Shown in pieces: positions 12,721 to 26,700 of a stretch of DNA of 64,000 bases (the first letter of the stretch is position 1; every line of letters starts with the position of its first letter). This DNA comes from Drosophila miranda (Eukaryota > Arthropoda > Insecta > Diptera > Drosophilidae). The position numbers and the translations under genes were made by a program. The DNA is taken from contig NC_046676.1 of the NCBI RefSeq assembly GCF_003369915.1, forward strand, positions 6,572,001 through 6,636,000, written 5' to 3'. The notes under the pieces were generated by a model. That model did no database searches, had not been told where the DNA came from, and was given only the letters and a program-made list of their open reading frames with translations.

Positions 12721-15533
12721 CCACACCAAAGTCGAGTGCAAATTCTATCAACAGCTCCGTTCCAGCCCAGGACCTGGACACGGGCAAAGAGCGTTAGATG
12801 GCCAACACTAGATGTGGCTGGGACTGCGCTTCGAAAGCAATTTATTTTAATTACTGCCTGGGCGACTGGAGGCTTCGATGGTTTCAATGGATGCCTGACT
12901 AAGCTGGTGCCTGGAATGGCTGAATGGCTGAATGGCTGTGGCCGAAAAAGTGCTAAAACCCTAACAAGAGAAATCAATTTTCGCGGTTCTCGATCCGTGG
13001 AAGAGATGGTTGCCCTGTCCCTTACTCGCGTCTGGAGTCCATTGAACTCTGGTCTGGGGCTGGGGACCCTCGGGGGTCTTCATTTGAATGGACTTCCGTC
13101 AACAGGCAGGCAGCCAGGCTCAAGATTCTAATTGCAACATGCTGCAAAGTAAGTGCGGACACTTGCAATTAATAAGAATTGCTGCTGCTGTGGCTGCTGC
13201 CAGAACACCGAGCACAAGGAGCCCATAAAAGTGACTGTCTTCCTCTTGGTCCAGCTGGAGTCGGGGATGTTGGTCCTCCTTCTTGGGTCTCGGTCTGGGT
13301 CTTGGGTCTTGGGTCTTGGATCTGTGGCCATAGCCAAAGGGCTTGCGTCGGCTTAAGGAATGCGGCGTAACGCCAGCAACATTTCACGCTTAATTATAGA
13401 CGCCAAGCGCTAGGAATCTTTCATAAAGGAGAGAAGGGGCTCTTGTCTGTGGTTCTGGCTGTGGCTGTAGCTGTAGCTGGATCCCGATGAGGATAGGCAT
13501 TTCCTATTGCCATCATCTAATGCCAGGGAAGAGCTCGCCACGTTTATTTATGTGTGGGCCGTTGTTTTGTAATTTAATAAGCAATGCAAAAAGGGGCGCG
13601 ACAAAGTCGGAGAATGGCTAAGGAATTCGATCCGAAGCAGGAATACTCTCTGGGCTCTTGGCCAATCCACCCACACACATCCCCGTCCCCGTCCCCATCC
13701 ACAACCAGATCCACATCCACATCCACAGAAAGGCAGGCTCAGGCACAGGCACACGCCGTTGACGCCTGCGATGAGGACGGAGACGACGGCGCCAGGCCGA
13801 TGGAAACTGCTGACTCAGATGGCAGAGTCGTTGGAGGAATGCAGAAATGTTGCTGCAGCATAATTCATAGGCAATTAATAATTGGTTGCACAAGCGCACA
13901 CACAGAATACTGCCACATTTTGCTGCCCGGAGCCAGAGGCGCCCAACACGATGGCTAAGAATAGCTCCCACCAGAGACCTTTGACCTCAGATCTCTGCTC
14001 TTCAGGATATTGTGACTAATTATTGAACCAATTGAACAGAACTCCCAAGAGGATTGTATTCCTAGCAAACCTCTGGCCACTATCCCTCAAAGAACATTCA
14101 CTGGACATTCATCAGAGAGTGAAAAAAATGCATCTGATGGTAGAGTGAATATACAGTACGAGTATCTGTGTATTCTATAGATATTTGTGGGTCAAGTTTA
14201 GTGTCAGAGCCTTGGACATGGCTCCCCTTTTTTTTGTCTGGCTCTCTAATTAAGCCACAATATTAATTTATGGTAATTGAATACTTCAGTGCCAGGCCCG
14301 AGGAGAACCGAATAAATAGAAGATTTATTTTGTCTGCAGAGTCCCGAAGCAGCCACAAATTGCTGGCAATTTCAAAGGCCCAGGCATCATTATTGGGGGC
14401 CCCACAATCTGGAGAAGATCTCTACAATAATTTGCGCCAATTAGAAGCATATTCAGAGTTCCATTCAAGTGGATTTTGGGTCATTATTATTGAGTTCCCG
14501 TCTGTCTGTCTGTCTGTTCAGTGTGTACGAGTACGAGTAGTATGTGCAATGGGAAGACATTCGGAATCGACTTCAGATTCCGAAACAGAAACAGAAACAT
14601 TAGGCCCCATCGACGGCCGATCGACTGGAGCTAAATATAGTCCCGTGGGCGCAGCTCCTCCTCCTCCTCCTCCACCTCCTGCTGCAGCCATCGAGGAGGC
14701 AACATGATGTTGAAATTTTGATTGCGACATTCTTTCGCCCATTCTTTGTACAAATTGTGCCATGGAATGGTAATGGGAATGGGTCTGGTTTTGGTTCTGG
14801 TTCTGTGGCAATGCTTCGGCTGGGATTTTGGGCTGTTGGGCGAGAGTTTTGTGCATTTGATTTACGGCAAATGGCCATGCTGACACGCCGCAAAGCTTTC
14901 TGCCCAGCGATTGCCTGACCCCAAAACAGAGAACCCAGCCCCGGACCGTGGCCCGTTTCTAATTAAATTCTCTTCGTGTGTCTGACTGCGACACGCCATC
15001 ATTATCACCGATTTCTAGCCGCGTTTGGAGCGTTCGGATCGTTTGGGCTATGCAAATTCAATGGAGCCATCGTGCTGGGATGTTACTGCAATGCAACCAG
15101 TGGTCTCCTTTCCACACACAAATGGGAGACGTTTCCTTCAGTGCTCTGTGGCACCTGCAGCTGGTATCGGATCGTGATCGGTGGTGGGCGTGGCAGCCAA
15201 ATGTGTGCACTAATGGCCGCACAATAACAACAACTAATGACTAAATTTCACATGCCACACAACTTTTTAGGAAGCAAATGTTAATTAAATTTAATCACGT
15301 TTCAAGGCAGCACCACCACTGCAGTGGTGCCACCAGCGACAACATTTGCCAGTTCAAAGGTTAAGTGAGTGCGCCAAAAGTGGCCGCATTCGGCTGCAGG
15401 CGACACACCCCAAAATGAGAGAGAGAGAGAGTGGGAGATCGAGGGGGGGGACACCAAACAAAAGCCACGAACAAATCCGGACAACTTTTCACAACCAAAC
15501 GGGCGTATCAGCAACGCATCAGCAACATTGTGT

Positions 15534-15736
15534 AGCTATACCCTTCCAGAGAGGGTACCGTGAATCGTATTAGAGCTTTGGATGCCAGTGAATAAGTCAG
15601 AGACTTTGCCTCTATCCCTTTTGGAAATCTCTTCCTCCTCCAAAGATAATCCAATCAAAACTCAAGAAGAAGTAGTTTCCTTTGGATATCTGATTCTGAT
15701 CACTATATCGATCGATCTGCAAGGGTATCAAAGGCT
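15534..15736. mobile_element. Short inverted-repeat (MITE-like) element, probable
   Basis: The left end AGCTATACCCTTCC is inverted relative to the right end GCAAGGGTATCAAAGGCT, with about 170 bp of non-coding AT-richer sequence between them. The ends resemble those of the element at 17.57 kb, which suggests one family. No transposase is present and no target-site duplication was confirmed. Confidence 0.35.
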
Positions 15737-17566
15737 TCGGAGCTGTAGCTGGAATTTCTGCACTGTTTTTTTGTTTTCTTTGCGGGCATTGCAGGTTGCA
15801 TTTCGTCGCTTGTGGCATAAACGCCAATTATGTGCAACATATGCATGTACGCGGAGAGGAGAGCACAGCGGAACGTGGCATGTTTGCCAATTTTTCATTT
15901 CCTGCAATGGCCAAAACAACAAAACCCGAACCTGCCGCCAGATCTCAGGTTGCGGCTGCCGCTGCCGCTGCCACTGCCGCAATTGTGGGGGGAAGATGCG
16001 AGTGCAGCGATAAGGCGCCAAATGGGCAGCGGGCACCACGGATCGGATGGAAACAGCCTTGGAAGCAGGCGCAGTTGACTTGCCTGTGCGCCTGTGCGCC
16101 TGCCTCCCAGTTACTCCATACATTAGAATGACGGCAGCAAACACATCCACAGCCTGCAACTGCAACTGCAACTGCTACCTCCATAGCAATTGTCATTTTT
16201 CATGGAAACAGAGACTGCGACTCCGAAGGCAAATCGCGGATAACTCTGTCGGACTGCCAGAGCGGCATGCAAATTGCCGTAAATTGAATTTGTCTGATTA
16301 CGTTTGCGCCCCAGTCGCAGTCTCAGTCTCAGTCGCAGTCGCACTCACAGTCCGGTAATCGATTGTCTCGGGACCAGAAAGCCAGAGCAGGCTCCGGCAC
16401 CGGCACCGGCTCCTCCTACCTTCAATATTTACTTTGCAGCAGGATTCGATCGCAAGAAAAAATGAAAAATTGTGCCAGGAAAAGGCTGGGAAGGAGGCGC
16501 AGTCGGACCAGCAGATAAATGATGGCATTCGAATTGCATTTCGATGATTGCGAAATTGCCGAGTTGCAGATGCAACGCACAGAGAAATTGCAAGTACTAT
16601 GTGCCTCATGTGGCACCACAAGCTGCGAGTGCCTAATGGAGATTATACAGTGTGGGAAGGCAGGAGGCCTGGAAATGGTTTCCCTAAGCAAAGAGATGGA
16701 TGGCCACAGCAGATTTTGGTATAGTCTGGAGGATGGATTCAGATCGATTCAGGTTGCTCGGCGGATGTTTATCGGTCCACGTCCACGTCCACTGTCACAA
16801 CAAACACCATATCGGATTTCCCCCCGAGGGAGACACTTTCGATTGGGTTCTCACGCCGCTTCTGTGATCCGTCGGAACTGCTGGGGTGATGCATGTTTAT
16901 CAAAGTGAGTCATGCCCCAATCGGTGTCGTAAATGCCTCCTTCGTGAGTGTGTGCATGCGGCTGTGTGTGAGCGGGAAGGGGAAGGGGAGCTGTCAAAAT
17001 GCGGCACCATCGCGTGGAGCCTGGCTCTGATCCAAACAAAGCGCAGCTGTTTCACACTGGCTTTTGTTCTTGTTCTCAGCCTAGTCACCGATCAGCAATG
17101 TGCCACACAGGAAACATGTTGCCCCCTTCTGGTCCATGGCAACCTTTTCCCTGTTTTCACAGCTTTCCTGCTTTCCTGCTTTCCTTTCACGAAATGCGTT
17201 CGTTGAGACGCCCGCCGCACGCCGCCCCCCGCCTCCGCCAGGGCCATTAACATAAAAATAAATTTCGCTTTTGGCCGGGCCATATCGCGGCCATCAAATC
17301 GCCAAAGCGAAATGAAGTTGTAAGCAGGGAACCTCCTGGCCGGCGGCTTCGTATCCGCGACTTTTTCGCGTTACGTGGCAGGCAACGAAAAATCCGAACA
17401 ACCAAAAAAGAAAAATATCGAAACGCAATAAATTTCACAAACGCGCGCAACAATTAGAAACTGAGCAGCAAATGCAACAACAGCGACAACGACAACGATT
17501 GCAACTGCAACAGCAACAGCAACAAATGCAACAAGCAACAAGAAACGAAGGCTACCTTTGGAGGCC

Positions 17567-17702
17567 GAAGCTTTTGATACCCTTCAGGTATCGTCATTCG
17601 ATATTTTGAAGAATATTTCCTATCCACGCTGTACAATATAGTAATATATTCCTGGATAAGATAAGAGATTAAGACACCCTCTGGAAGGGTATCAAAAAGC
17701 CA
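17567..17702. mobile_element. Short inverted-repeat (MITE-like) element
   Basis: The left arm GCTTTTGATACCCTTC (17570-17585) is matched by the inverted right arm GAAGGGTATCAAAAAGC (17684-17700), differing by one base in the T run. The whole is about 135 bp, AT-rich inside and non-coding. The arrangement fits a non-autonomous DNA element or a foldback; the family was not identified. Confidence 0.5.
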
Positions 17703-20700
17703 GAGCCAGAGCCACATAGACCAGCGGCTTGAGCGGCCTGAGCGGCGGCTGCGCATGCGCGTTGATAATTTCTTGCTATCGACGCGCCATGATCACGTAA
17801 ATTATGTCCAAAACTGAAAATGAAATCACTCGGAATAGCCAGGCAACAGCGGGGCAACAACCAATAACCAACAAAAAATGCCATGCGACGATAAATTTCG
17901 TACTGGAATCCAGGCGATATGCATTTTCGGGCAGTCAAGCGCTGCCTATAAAATCGGTTTCTGTTTCTCTTTAGTTTTTTTTTTAACCGCTTGATTAATT
18001 TTTGTGCGTTTGGCAACAGCGAAAAACTTTTAAAGCGTCATTTTCCCTGTGCCTCTGTGCCCCTGTGCCCCTTTGCCCAGTGCCTCGTGTGTTTTTCCGC
18101 TGCTTGATTAAGTAAAATCAATTTTCGTAGCTCAACGATTTCTAAATTAATTGCCATTGGCCGGTGGGAAATTGGTTTTCGGCATTCGACTAGAAAAAAT
18201 GTTCATTGAAACTCCAACTGTGGACAGATTGAACATTCGACTGGATAACCCACCGATGGAAAGGCAATTCATATTCTCCCAGATCCACGCAAGCCGCGTA
18301 GCCCCCTGTCAGACATAAACATTTTCTGGGGAGCTATTTTTAGGCCTGTAGCTGTGGCTTCCTCCTCTTTGGCTTCCTTTCGAGCCTTGTCACTCCGTTC
18401 TCCTCAGTGATTCATGCATTTTTACTTGGCCAACGCCCGCCTAATTAAGATAAATACTTGTACACTCACAAAGGAGAGAGAGAGGAGAGGATGTTGCTGC
18501 TGTCAAGTCATTGCGGCAAATGCAACTGCAACTGCAGCAGTAACAGCATTTCAGTTAGCACTGTGCTGGAGCGGGCCTAAACCGTAGCAACGGTTGTTCA
18601 ACATCACACACTTCCTTGCCTCTCTTTTGCAAGGCAGGTACTACAAGTGCCACAGCAGCAGCACCACCAACAGCTACAACAACAGCAACAAATTGCAGAC
18701 GACACAGGGAAGAAGAATGAAGACAACGCCTCCTCCTAGCGCCACCTACGTGCGTCGTCGTCCCTCCATGGGTGCATGGGTGCATGGGTGTCCAGAGATG
18801 CTTATCGCCCTTGCCTCTGGACTTTTCATTCTTCGACTGGCACAGCGCCTCCGTTTACTGGAGAACTGCCTACGGGCTCCCTCTGTTGCTGTGGCGTTGC
18901 AACGGAAGTCAGTAAACTTTCAGGGTTATTATTATGCCAGGCTTGTGGGCCCCAACCTCAGCTGTCGGCTATATGAGGGGTACGCACACTTGGCTGGGAC
19001 ACATGTGGCATGCATGAGGTAAATGAGGTAGAGTTTCAATTGCCGAAATAAAGCTGTTTTCTTTCGGGAACAGCTGTTTCCAGCAATTCACAGCTATTTC
19101 CATACAACCGAACAAAGGAAACCACTTTAGATTTTCCCTTTGAATACTCTTATTCCGGTATTCCCCGCAAAAATACCTACGGAATGGATTACCCTCAAGG
19201 GTATGGCTATGGGTATTCGTCACGCAGTGAAACAGATTGCAGGTAGAAACAAAACAATCTTATCGGGCTGATGTCATCGCTATAATTTAACAGTTGATGC
19301 GAACATTGAACTTCCCGCCCGTCTTTATCGGCCATTCTATCCTATCCATAATCGGTTCTCTGCCAGCTCCAGAACCCGAGCTTCCTTTTGGGCTCGATTT
19401 GATTTGATTTGCGAATCTGCTGACCCAGATTCGAGTCACAGTCAGGGCTGGGCGTGCTTGCATCCACTAACCACTGCTGCCATAGATCTATCCAGTCAAT
19501 ATCCACATATAACGGTATACCATACGATCTATTCGGAAATGGTACACCATTTAATGCGGTTTTCTGTGGCATACCCTACACACCCCAACATCTGTTGCCT
19601 CAGAGGGGAGACAGACGCACCCTGTACTTGCGCCCGATATCGCATTTCTAGCACTGCTCCGCACACCCTTTGTAGACCCCCACTACATGTCGTTGACTTT
19701 TGTTTATTAATTTAAAGCGGAGCTATCTTTCTGTCTCTCTGTTTGCCGTCGGAGTGGTGTTGGCGGTGGTTGTCGTATCATGTTATGTTAATCCGTTTTA
19801 TCTGCCGCTTTTGCTGTGTTCGTTTTCAGATTTCAATAGAACCGATTTTGTGGGGGGTCATTGGGTTTTGTCTGACTTCGATTTTGGGATGGATTTCCAG
19901 ATGCGGGTGGATACCGGATCGCGAGGGTGGACTGCAGCTGACACAATTACGACACACGATATACTGCCCATAGATGTTGGATGTTAGAGGAGAGGGAGAG
20001 TGCAATGTACTCTCGACTGGAAGCCCTAGCAAGCACTCACCTCTCGCTACAGCAAGTGTTCGGTATCCAGTTTTTTGTGTACTCTCGGGTCTGATAATCC
20101 AATAAAGTCCAATCGGGAGGAGAAGTAGTTCAAGTGGATGCCTGATTACCGAGCTCCACCGATAAGAACAAGTTGCATCTACAGTGGACTGCAATTACGA
20201 GTACTTTTTCTTGAGATACAGATACTAGTAGCCGGCACTAAATGCATCTTTAAGTCGGTTCACTCAAGTGGAAAATTTTTCATTTATTTATGATTTAAAA
20301 TTGTGTAGAGAGAGAACGAGAGATACGCGCACTGCTTTGGGGTCCACTTAACTTTGAACTTCTGCTCGTAACTTTTCATAGGTTTTTTTCTCTCCCGATT
20401 TTCGTTTCGTTTCTTTTCTCTTCACATGGGTTATCGGCAATTGGAAATGCATTGACCTCGTTTCGGGGGGCAGGAATGTTGCCAAACACACACACTGCAA
20501 GCTGTAAACATTTTCCCCGGCGGTGTGTCAGCGGGGGGAGGGTGCGGCACCGGCACTGCAATTGGTGCACAACGGAAGCAGCACCATATCCATATCCATT
20601 CTCGTATGCTCGTAGTATTCCCCTTAACAACTATTTAAATGCATCGCTGCACACACAAATATGTATAATTTTCTCTGCTGCTTCGTTTTTTGGTTTAAAC

Positions 20701-20870
20701 AAAAGGCACAACGCTGCGCGGTAGGTGGTTTTTGTTTCTTCTTTTTTTTTTTATCAGCCACACCGATGTGCACCGGTCAACGTGAGGCGGAAAACTGAAA
20801 AAAGCTGACAAAACAAAAACCGAAAACGAGACTCAAATCCAAACTGTAACAGTCGTTAAAGCGGGGAACG

Positions 20871-20927
20871 AGCAAGAGAAAGAGAGAGAGAGTAGCAGAG
20901 AGAAGGGAAGAGAGAGAGAGAGAGTGC
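20871..20927. promoter_or_regulatory. GA-rich tract (GAGA-factor-like)
   Basis: Two GAGAGAGAGA runs separated by AGAAGGGAAG. Tracts like this bind GAGA factor or CLAMP in Drosophila and often mark promoters or Polycomb elements. It could equally be a plain microsatellite. Confidence 0.35.
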
Positions 20928-20969
20928 CATGCCTGTGTGCATGCGCGTGGGCGAGGCCGGCCTGTTCCC

Positions 20970-21013
20970 AGTCCGAGTCCGAGTCCCAGTCCGAGTCCCA
21001 GTCCCAGTCCCAA
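20970..21013. repeat. CAGTCC/GAGTCC hexamer repeat
   Basis: Tandem, slightly diverged CAGTCC and GAGTCC hexamers. The longish open frames over this tract are explained by the hexamer period. Confidence 0.8.
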
Positions 21014-23736
21014 CCGCTGTTCCTCTTAGTGGATGGGCACTGTACTGCACTTGTGCGTACAATACGAGTAACGAGTATATCTACCCAGATGCCGCCTATC
21101 TGCCGGATGCATTGTGTGGCCGCCGCCTCGCTGTATCTCAAGGGTTGCGCACTGGCCCTAAAACTGGGGTAATACTCGTACCCCTCGTCTCGCATTCACT
21201 GGAAGATGCACTCGGAATGGGAATTGCAATTGGAGTCGCTATTGGAGAGTCGGAGTTGAAGCTGTTGATTTACGAGTGCCCTGCTATTGACTGCGCTCCG
21301 AGAAGTGGTGAAAGTGTGTCTGTCCCCATCGCTGAGGGGAGAGAACACAAGCCCAGATGCCGATCAGGGTTTATTCAACCCATACCCTGGCCCTTCGGGG
21401 GGTGGGTTTTCCCCGGGATGCTGCTGCTGCCAGAGCCGGGGAAAACTGTTGCGTGCCACTGGGAGTGCCCTCGGAATTGGCGCACTCGTGCAGTGGGACA
21501 CTCGTTCGTGTGGGGTGGGTCTCCGACTCCGTCTCCATCTCCCTTTTCCCTTTAAGGTGTGCCGGCGCATACAATGCAGAACTCTTTATAGAGAGGGTGC
21601 TGTGGCACTCCCCCAGAATCAGCAGAATCTGAGTCGACTCTGTCACGCACAAGGCGGTACGCAACGAAGGGGAATATCGCAATCTGTTTAATTGAGGTGT
21701 TTAGCCCGGTGAATAATAAAGGCCGACAATGAGGCCCCAGACAAAGGTCAAAATAATAAATTAGACACGCGCCTGAGTGGAGTTTTTGCGAGTGGAAAGT
21801 GGACCCAGAATGGATCTAGATATGGGACATTGTCAGGAAAGTACTCGACAAAGAAGGAGCAAACATTCTGCTTCCCTGGATGAAATCTCTCTAGCAAATC
21901 CCCTTCCCCAGCTCACATTTCACGGGGCGTTCTGTTACAGACTAGTATTCCCGAAATGTGTCTGGCCGGAGACCCAGCCGTGGCCATTTCGTGACCAGGC
22001 ACTTGTCATTAGTCCAGCCATCCAAAACAAATGATGGCTGCGCACACACAGTGGGCAGTAAAAGTCTTTGCATGGCAGGAGCTGCCGCTGCCGCCGCTTG
22101 GCTTTGGTGGAAAGTGTGCCAAAGTAGAAAACCGTAAAGTAAAGTAAAAGTACTCGCACTCGTAATAAACTATAATTATGGACGAGAGAAACCGCATGCA
22201 AATCGACGGCTGGACTGGGACGGGGATGGGGATGGGGATGGGATGGGGCCACGGCCAAGCAGGCGCAGGAGCACACGCTTATGCAAGAGCCAGCACAACA
22301 GTGGGCTCGCAAAGTAATGTGACAGGCGCTAAATGTGCTGGCAATCGATTTGATTTGCAATCTCGATGCGAATTTAATTGAAATGAAAAATAGCCAGCCC
22401 CCCTTTCAAGCAGTGGGCGTGGACTCGCGGAGGCGTCTGGTGGTTGGTGGTTGGTGGCTGGTGGAAAGGCCAGCTGTAAGGAAGTCAGTCGGTCGCCAAT
22501 GCAAATGCAAATGGAAATGGAAATTCAAATGCCACACAGCCCACGCAAAATTATGAAAAATTATTAGACACTGGCCACTAGAGAGGGAGCTGGAAGCTGG
22601 ACGCTGGAAGCCACAAGGAGCCATGGCTCCATGGCAAAAAAAAGTCGATTTCACGCTGGCTAATGAAACAAATTATAAGTGGCCGCCTGTCGTCGGGCAT
22701 TTTGCGGAAACACATGTGAGTTTTGTCATTTCCATAAGCGTGTTGCGTCTGCTCATTGTTGTTTCTACCTGGCATCTGCTGGTTGTTGCTCTCCATCTCT
22801 GGTTGTATAATGCTAACCCAATCCCCAGCCCAAAGACAGAGTCGAGTGGTGGTGTTTTCGAATGGTAATGCGATACTTTTTGAATGGCTGAAAAATGTTT
22901 TGAATTTCTGCTGATTACCAAATATTTTAGTGCTAAAACAAGAGACGAAAATTGTGTGGTTTGTTCGCAGTTCTGTAATTGCAAACTCTACTCATCGCTC
23001 ACCGCTCATAACGATGATTTGATGGAGGCCTGGGGCATGCGTCACATGAAAAACAAAGAACTTATGATGGGAGAGAGGAATAATACATTATGTTCAACGT
23101 ATCAACGGTATCCCCAGCAAAGAGAAATAAACGTGATTCAGTGAGGTTTTCCCATCTTAAGAACATCATCCACCAAAAACTTATCATGTGAAACGAAGAG
23201 GGGTCCCAGATTTCGTTTAATTTAATGAAAATCCTGCCACAACAGAGATTGTTTGGTAATTGGATGCCATTCATTCGAGGGGATTATGATCCGTAAGGCA
23301 GAAGCTCTGCACACCTCGAACTATGGCTCGTACGGGTATCTCCTAAGTAGATTATCTCCCATATTGTCGCCTGTCCACATCCCATGCTCCGACTCTCCAC
23401 AGCTTTTACTTTTGACTCACTTTAATGGGTCTCTACATCACTACCATCATCATCGCAGTGCCTCAGCCTCTTTAGCCGTTGGTTCTTTGTTTTGTGGTGG
23501 TAACCCTTTTAACATTCCATTTCATTTCATTTGGTTTCGTGGACTTAAGCTACTTTCGTTGGGATCGTTGTGTGGTTCTGATGTGGGAACTTCTTTTCGC
23601 TTTTAATAAGCCACCCAAGCACTTTGGACCCGAGGTCTCCAGCAAGCTGCAAACTCCACTTGACCGTGATTTGTTTTCGTCGGTCTGCAGCAGTTCTCAA
23701 TGTGTCATTACTCGTAAAGCGCCTCTGTCTTTGTGG

Positions 23737-23790
23737 ATCTGTGTCTGTATCTGTATCTGTATCTGTGTCTGTGTCTGTATCTGTGTCTGG
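23737..23790. repeat. TCTGTA/TCTGTG microsatellite
   Basis: About nine tandem hexamers of TCTGTA and TCTGTG type in non-coding DNA. Confidence 0.85.
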
Positions 23791-26700
23791 TGAGTAGTTT
23801 CGTTGTTGTGGCGGGAAAGACAGATCCAGCATTAATCACTGTCAGCGGCCTGGCCACCTCATCGTCATCCCCCAGACGCTCCCACTCTGCTCTTCTCCGA
23901 TCCGAGCCGAACCGAACCGATCCTACCCTCCTTATTGGTCGCCTGTCTGCATGTGATTTCATTAATTTCGCATTCCGATGCACAGCGGCGCAAAGCAGAA
24001 TTCCATTCCCCCATCTGCCTGCCTCCCTCCCCTCTCTGATATCCAAAGCCCCCGCCATCAGGAAGTGCAAACTGTGGAACATGTGCACGGCGGACGGAGG
24101 GACGGAGGGACGGCTTGGTGTGGCACGGCACTTGCATTTTTTATATTCAGAGTATTCGGCATTTACGAGTTTTCAGTATTTTGTATACCCTTTCAAAAGG
24201 AGCAGAGCTTTTGGGATTCGTTCAAGAATTTATTTTAGAGATCTGCTGCAGGAAGATACATTCCTTCTGCAAGGATATGGTCCCAGTAGGTTGCTGGTTT
24301 CCATTTCGATCGGTTGCTAAGGAAACTAGTGCCTCCGATTACCAAAATATATGTCTAAATCTTTGGAGAAACTCTTCTTTTGACGGAACCACTAGTAATC
24401 CCTCCATATTTAGTATATCTGCCCACAAAACCGATCATTCCTCAAGAGTATTGAGTGCTTCATATCGCTAAACTCTGTCTTTCTTGCTTTGTTGTTTTGT
24501 TGTATTATTTATTGCATTGTACGCTCTTGATCAATCAATTCAGCCCCGGGCCTGCAGTGATGCATTCAAGGTTCGCTGTGTGCCACGCTACGTATAGCAG
24601 TACGAGTATATTTTAATTGAATGATCAGAATCACTCGCCGTCGGGCCTCTCCATCTGCGGCTTATGAATCTCTCGTGTTGATCTCAAATTGGCTCTGGCA
24701 CTGGATATGGGCTATGGGCTATGGGCTATGGGGCTCTTGAGCTTAATTGCATCCAGCAAATATGAAAATCAATCGACGCCAAAGAGGCGCCAGTTTCAAT
24801 TTCAATTCCCTCGATCGACCGCCTGACCCACAAATGCCGTCGAGATCGTCGCCAAAGCCAAATTGGGCATCAAGAGCGACGACATCGACATCGACATCGA
24901 CATCGAGAGAGTCGTCCGGCAAAAGGCAAATATAAAATATTTGCTTATTATTTATATTTGAGATTTATTTGCCAGGAGGCAGGCAGCACACGCATCTGCC
25001 AGCCGATGCCAATGCCGATTTCGATGCTGTTTGCCGTTCGTTCCCCGACTCCGGTGTCGACTCCAACACGGCTCTGCTGCAGCTTCCACTGGAGATGGCA
25101 GCGTGACATGGGTCGTGATGGAGTACCCCACGAATCAGAGCTTTCTGGTGGATAAAGCTGATGCCTCAAATATCGAAAATTCGTTCTACAAAATTAACTA
25201 GGGAGATATATATTTCTCCCAGCCGATTGATGGCGAATTTCTTCCAAAATATGATTTCCGCTTAGCATTTTAGGCACTTAGACCATCCTCAATCAGATTA
25301 AGTCGCTCTTTTAGTGGCAAACACTGCCATCGCTAGGCCCATGTCACCATCACCTTGTCGCCTCTGTCTCTGGCTCTGCCTCTGCCTCTGCATCTGCCTC
25401 TGCCGCCTGGCCAAAGTCGGTCGCACATGTCGCTGTTTGCCATTTTAGGATTTGTGGCCGAAAAAGAAGAAAACTGAAAATAATACAAATGTGTACGTAC
25501 TCGTATGGAGGCTATATGCAACATGGCTGCTTATTTTTGGACAGGCGGTAGAAAGTGCCGCCGCGGCGGCAACAACAACAAATCACAACGGCAGCGGCAA
25601 CAGCAGCGGCAGTTGCAGCTCATTATTTTAACGGTCTGTAGTTGTTGTTCAGTTTCGGTTTTCCTTTTGCATATCACCATTAGCGCTGACAGGGTAGAAC
25701 CACAAAGAAGTCGCGCGTTGAAAGTGAGCGCCAGCTGTCGCCCAGTTTCCGCATTGGGACTGGCGACTGGGGATTGGGGACTGGGGACTGTGACTGTCCC
25801 TCTGCTTCTTCCTTTGATCCTCCAGAATGCGGTGACCCCGACTCGCTTTCATTCAAGCAGCAGCAGCCGCCGCTACATGTTGCGAAAGTCTCTTGCCACA
25901 GTGCAAAATATGGCCAAGGCGCTTTGACTGTTGCCGGCGCTTTTAATTGACAAACAAATTACAGTCTGCATGTCGGCTGCGGCTTGTTGGTGGTTTGTCT
26001 CCTGGCCAAACCCTGCCCCACACAGATGACATGCAAAACCAGCGCCGAATGACTAATTGGTCAGCATAATGGTCAGTCGGGGTCCGGGCTGTGAGAGCTC
26101 GGATTGGCACTGTGGAAATTTGTGCAGACTACGAGTGAGCAGAACCACAAATCATTAATGTGGGCGGCAATGCTCATAGCAAAGATCTACTAATATGCAA
26201 AGGAATGGCAGCAGCAGATACATACATATATTTCGAATCCCAAGTGCCTTTTTTGCCCCACTGTGTCCAATGGGGGACAGCAGCAGTGCAGTTCGTCAAG
26301 CCATTCACACACGATTTAGAGTCGTCGCCGTGGGGCACGAGACGGGCACTGGGCGGGGGACGTGGTCTTGGGACACTCGTGTGATGAATTTGCCGCCAAG
26401 GCGCCGCCGCCGCCGCCGCCTGCTCCGTCTCTGACGCTGGCGCTGTCGCTTGGGTGGTCATGGGGCCGGGCCTGGCCAACTCCTGCGGCTTAAATGTTTC
26501 GACAAAATGTTCGTTTCCATTGACGCTGCATGGAATGGAATGACTAAATTATTCATTGCAGGATTTATGCAGCCGGCGGCCGAAATCACTTTCGCTCATA
26601 CATGAAGCCGAAAGAGTCCCAAGGTGGAGATGGAGTCCGAGGCGGGGCCTCTCCCCCATTTGTTTGCTTTCCTTCGCTGAGAGTGCCAGGGTCTGGCACA

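Noticed and set aside
19826..20194. Minus-strand exon ending GCGAGAG|GTGAGT as a RhoGEF exon
   Set aside because: The donor is good and the phase fits, but there is no ATG and no convincing acceptor. Left as a possibility only.
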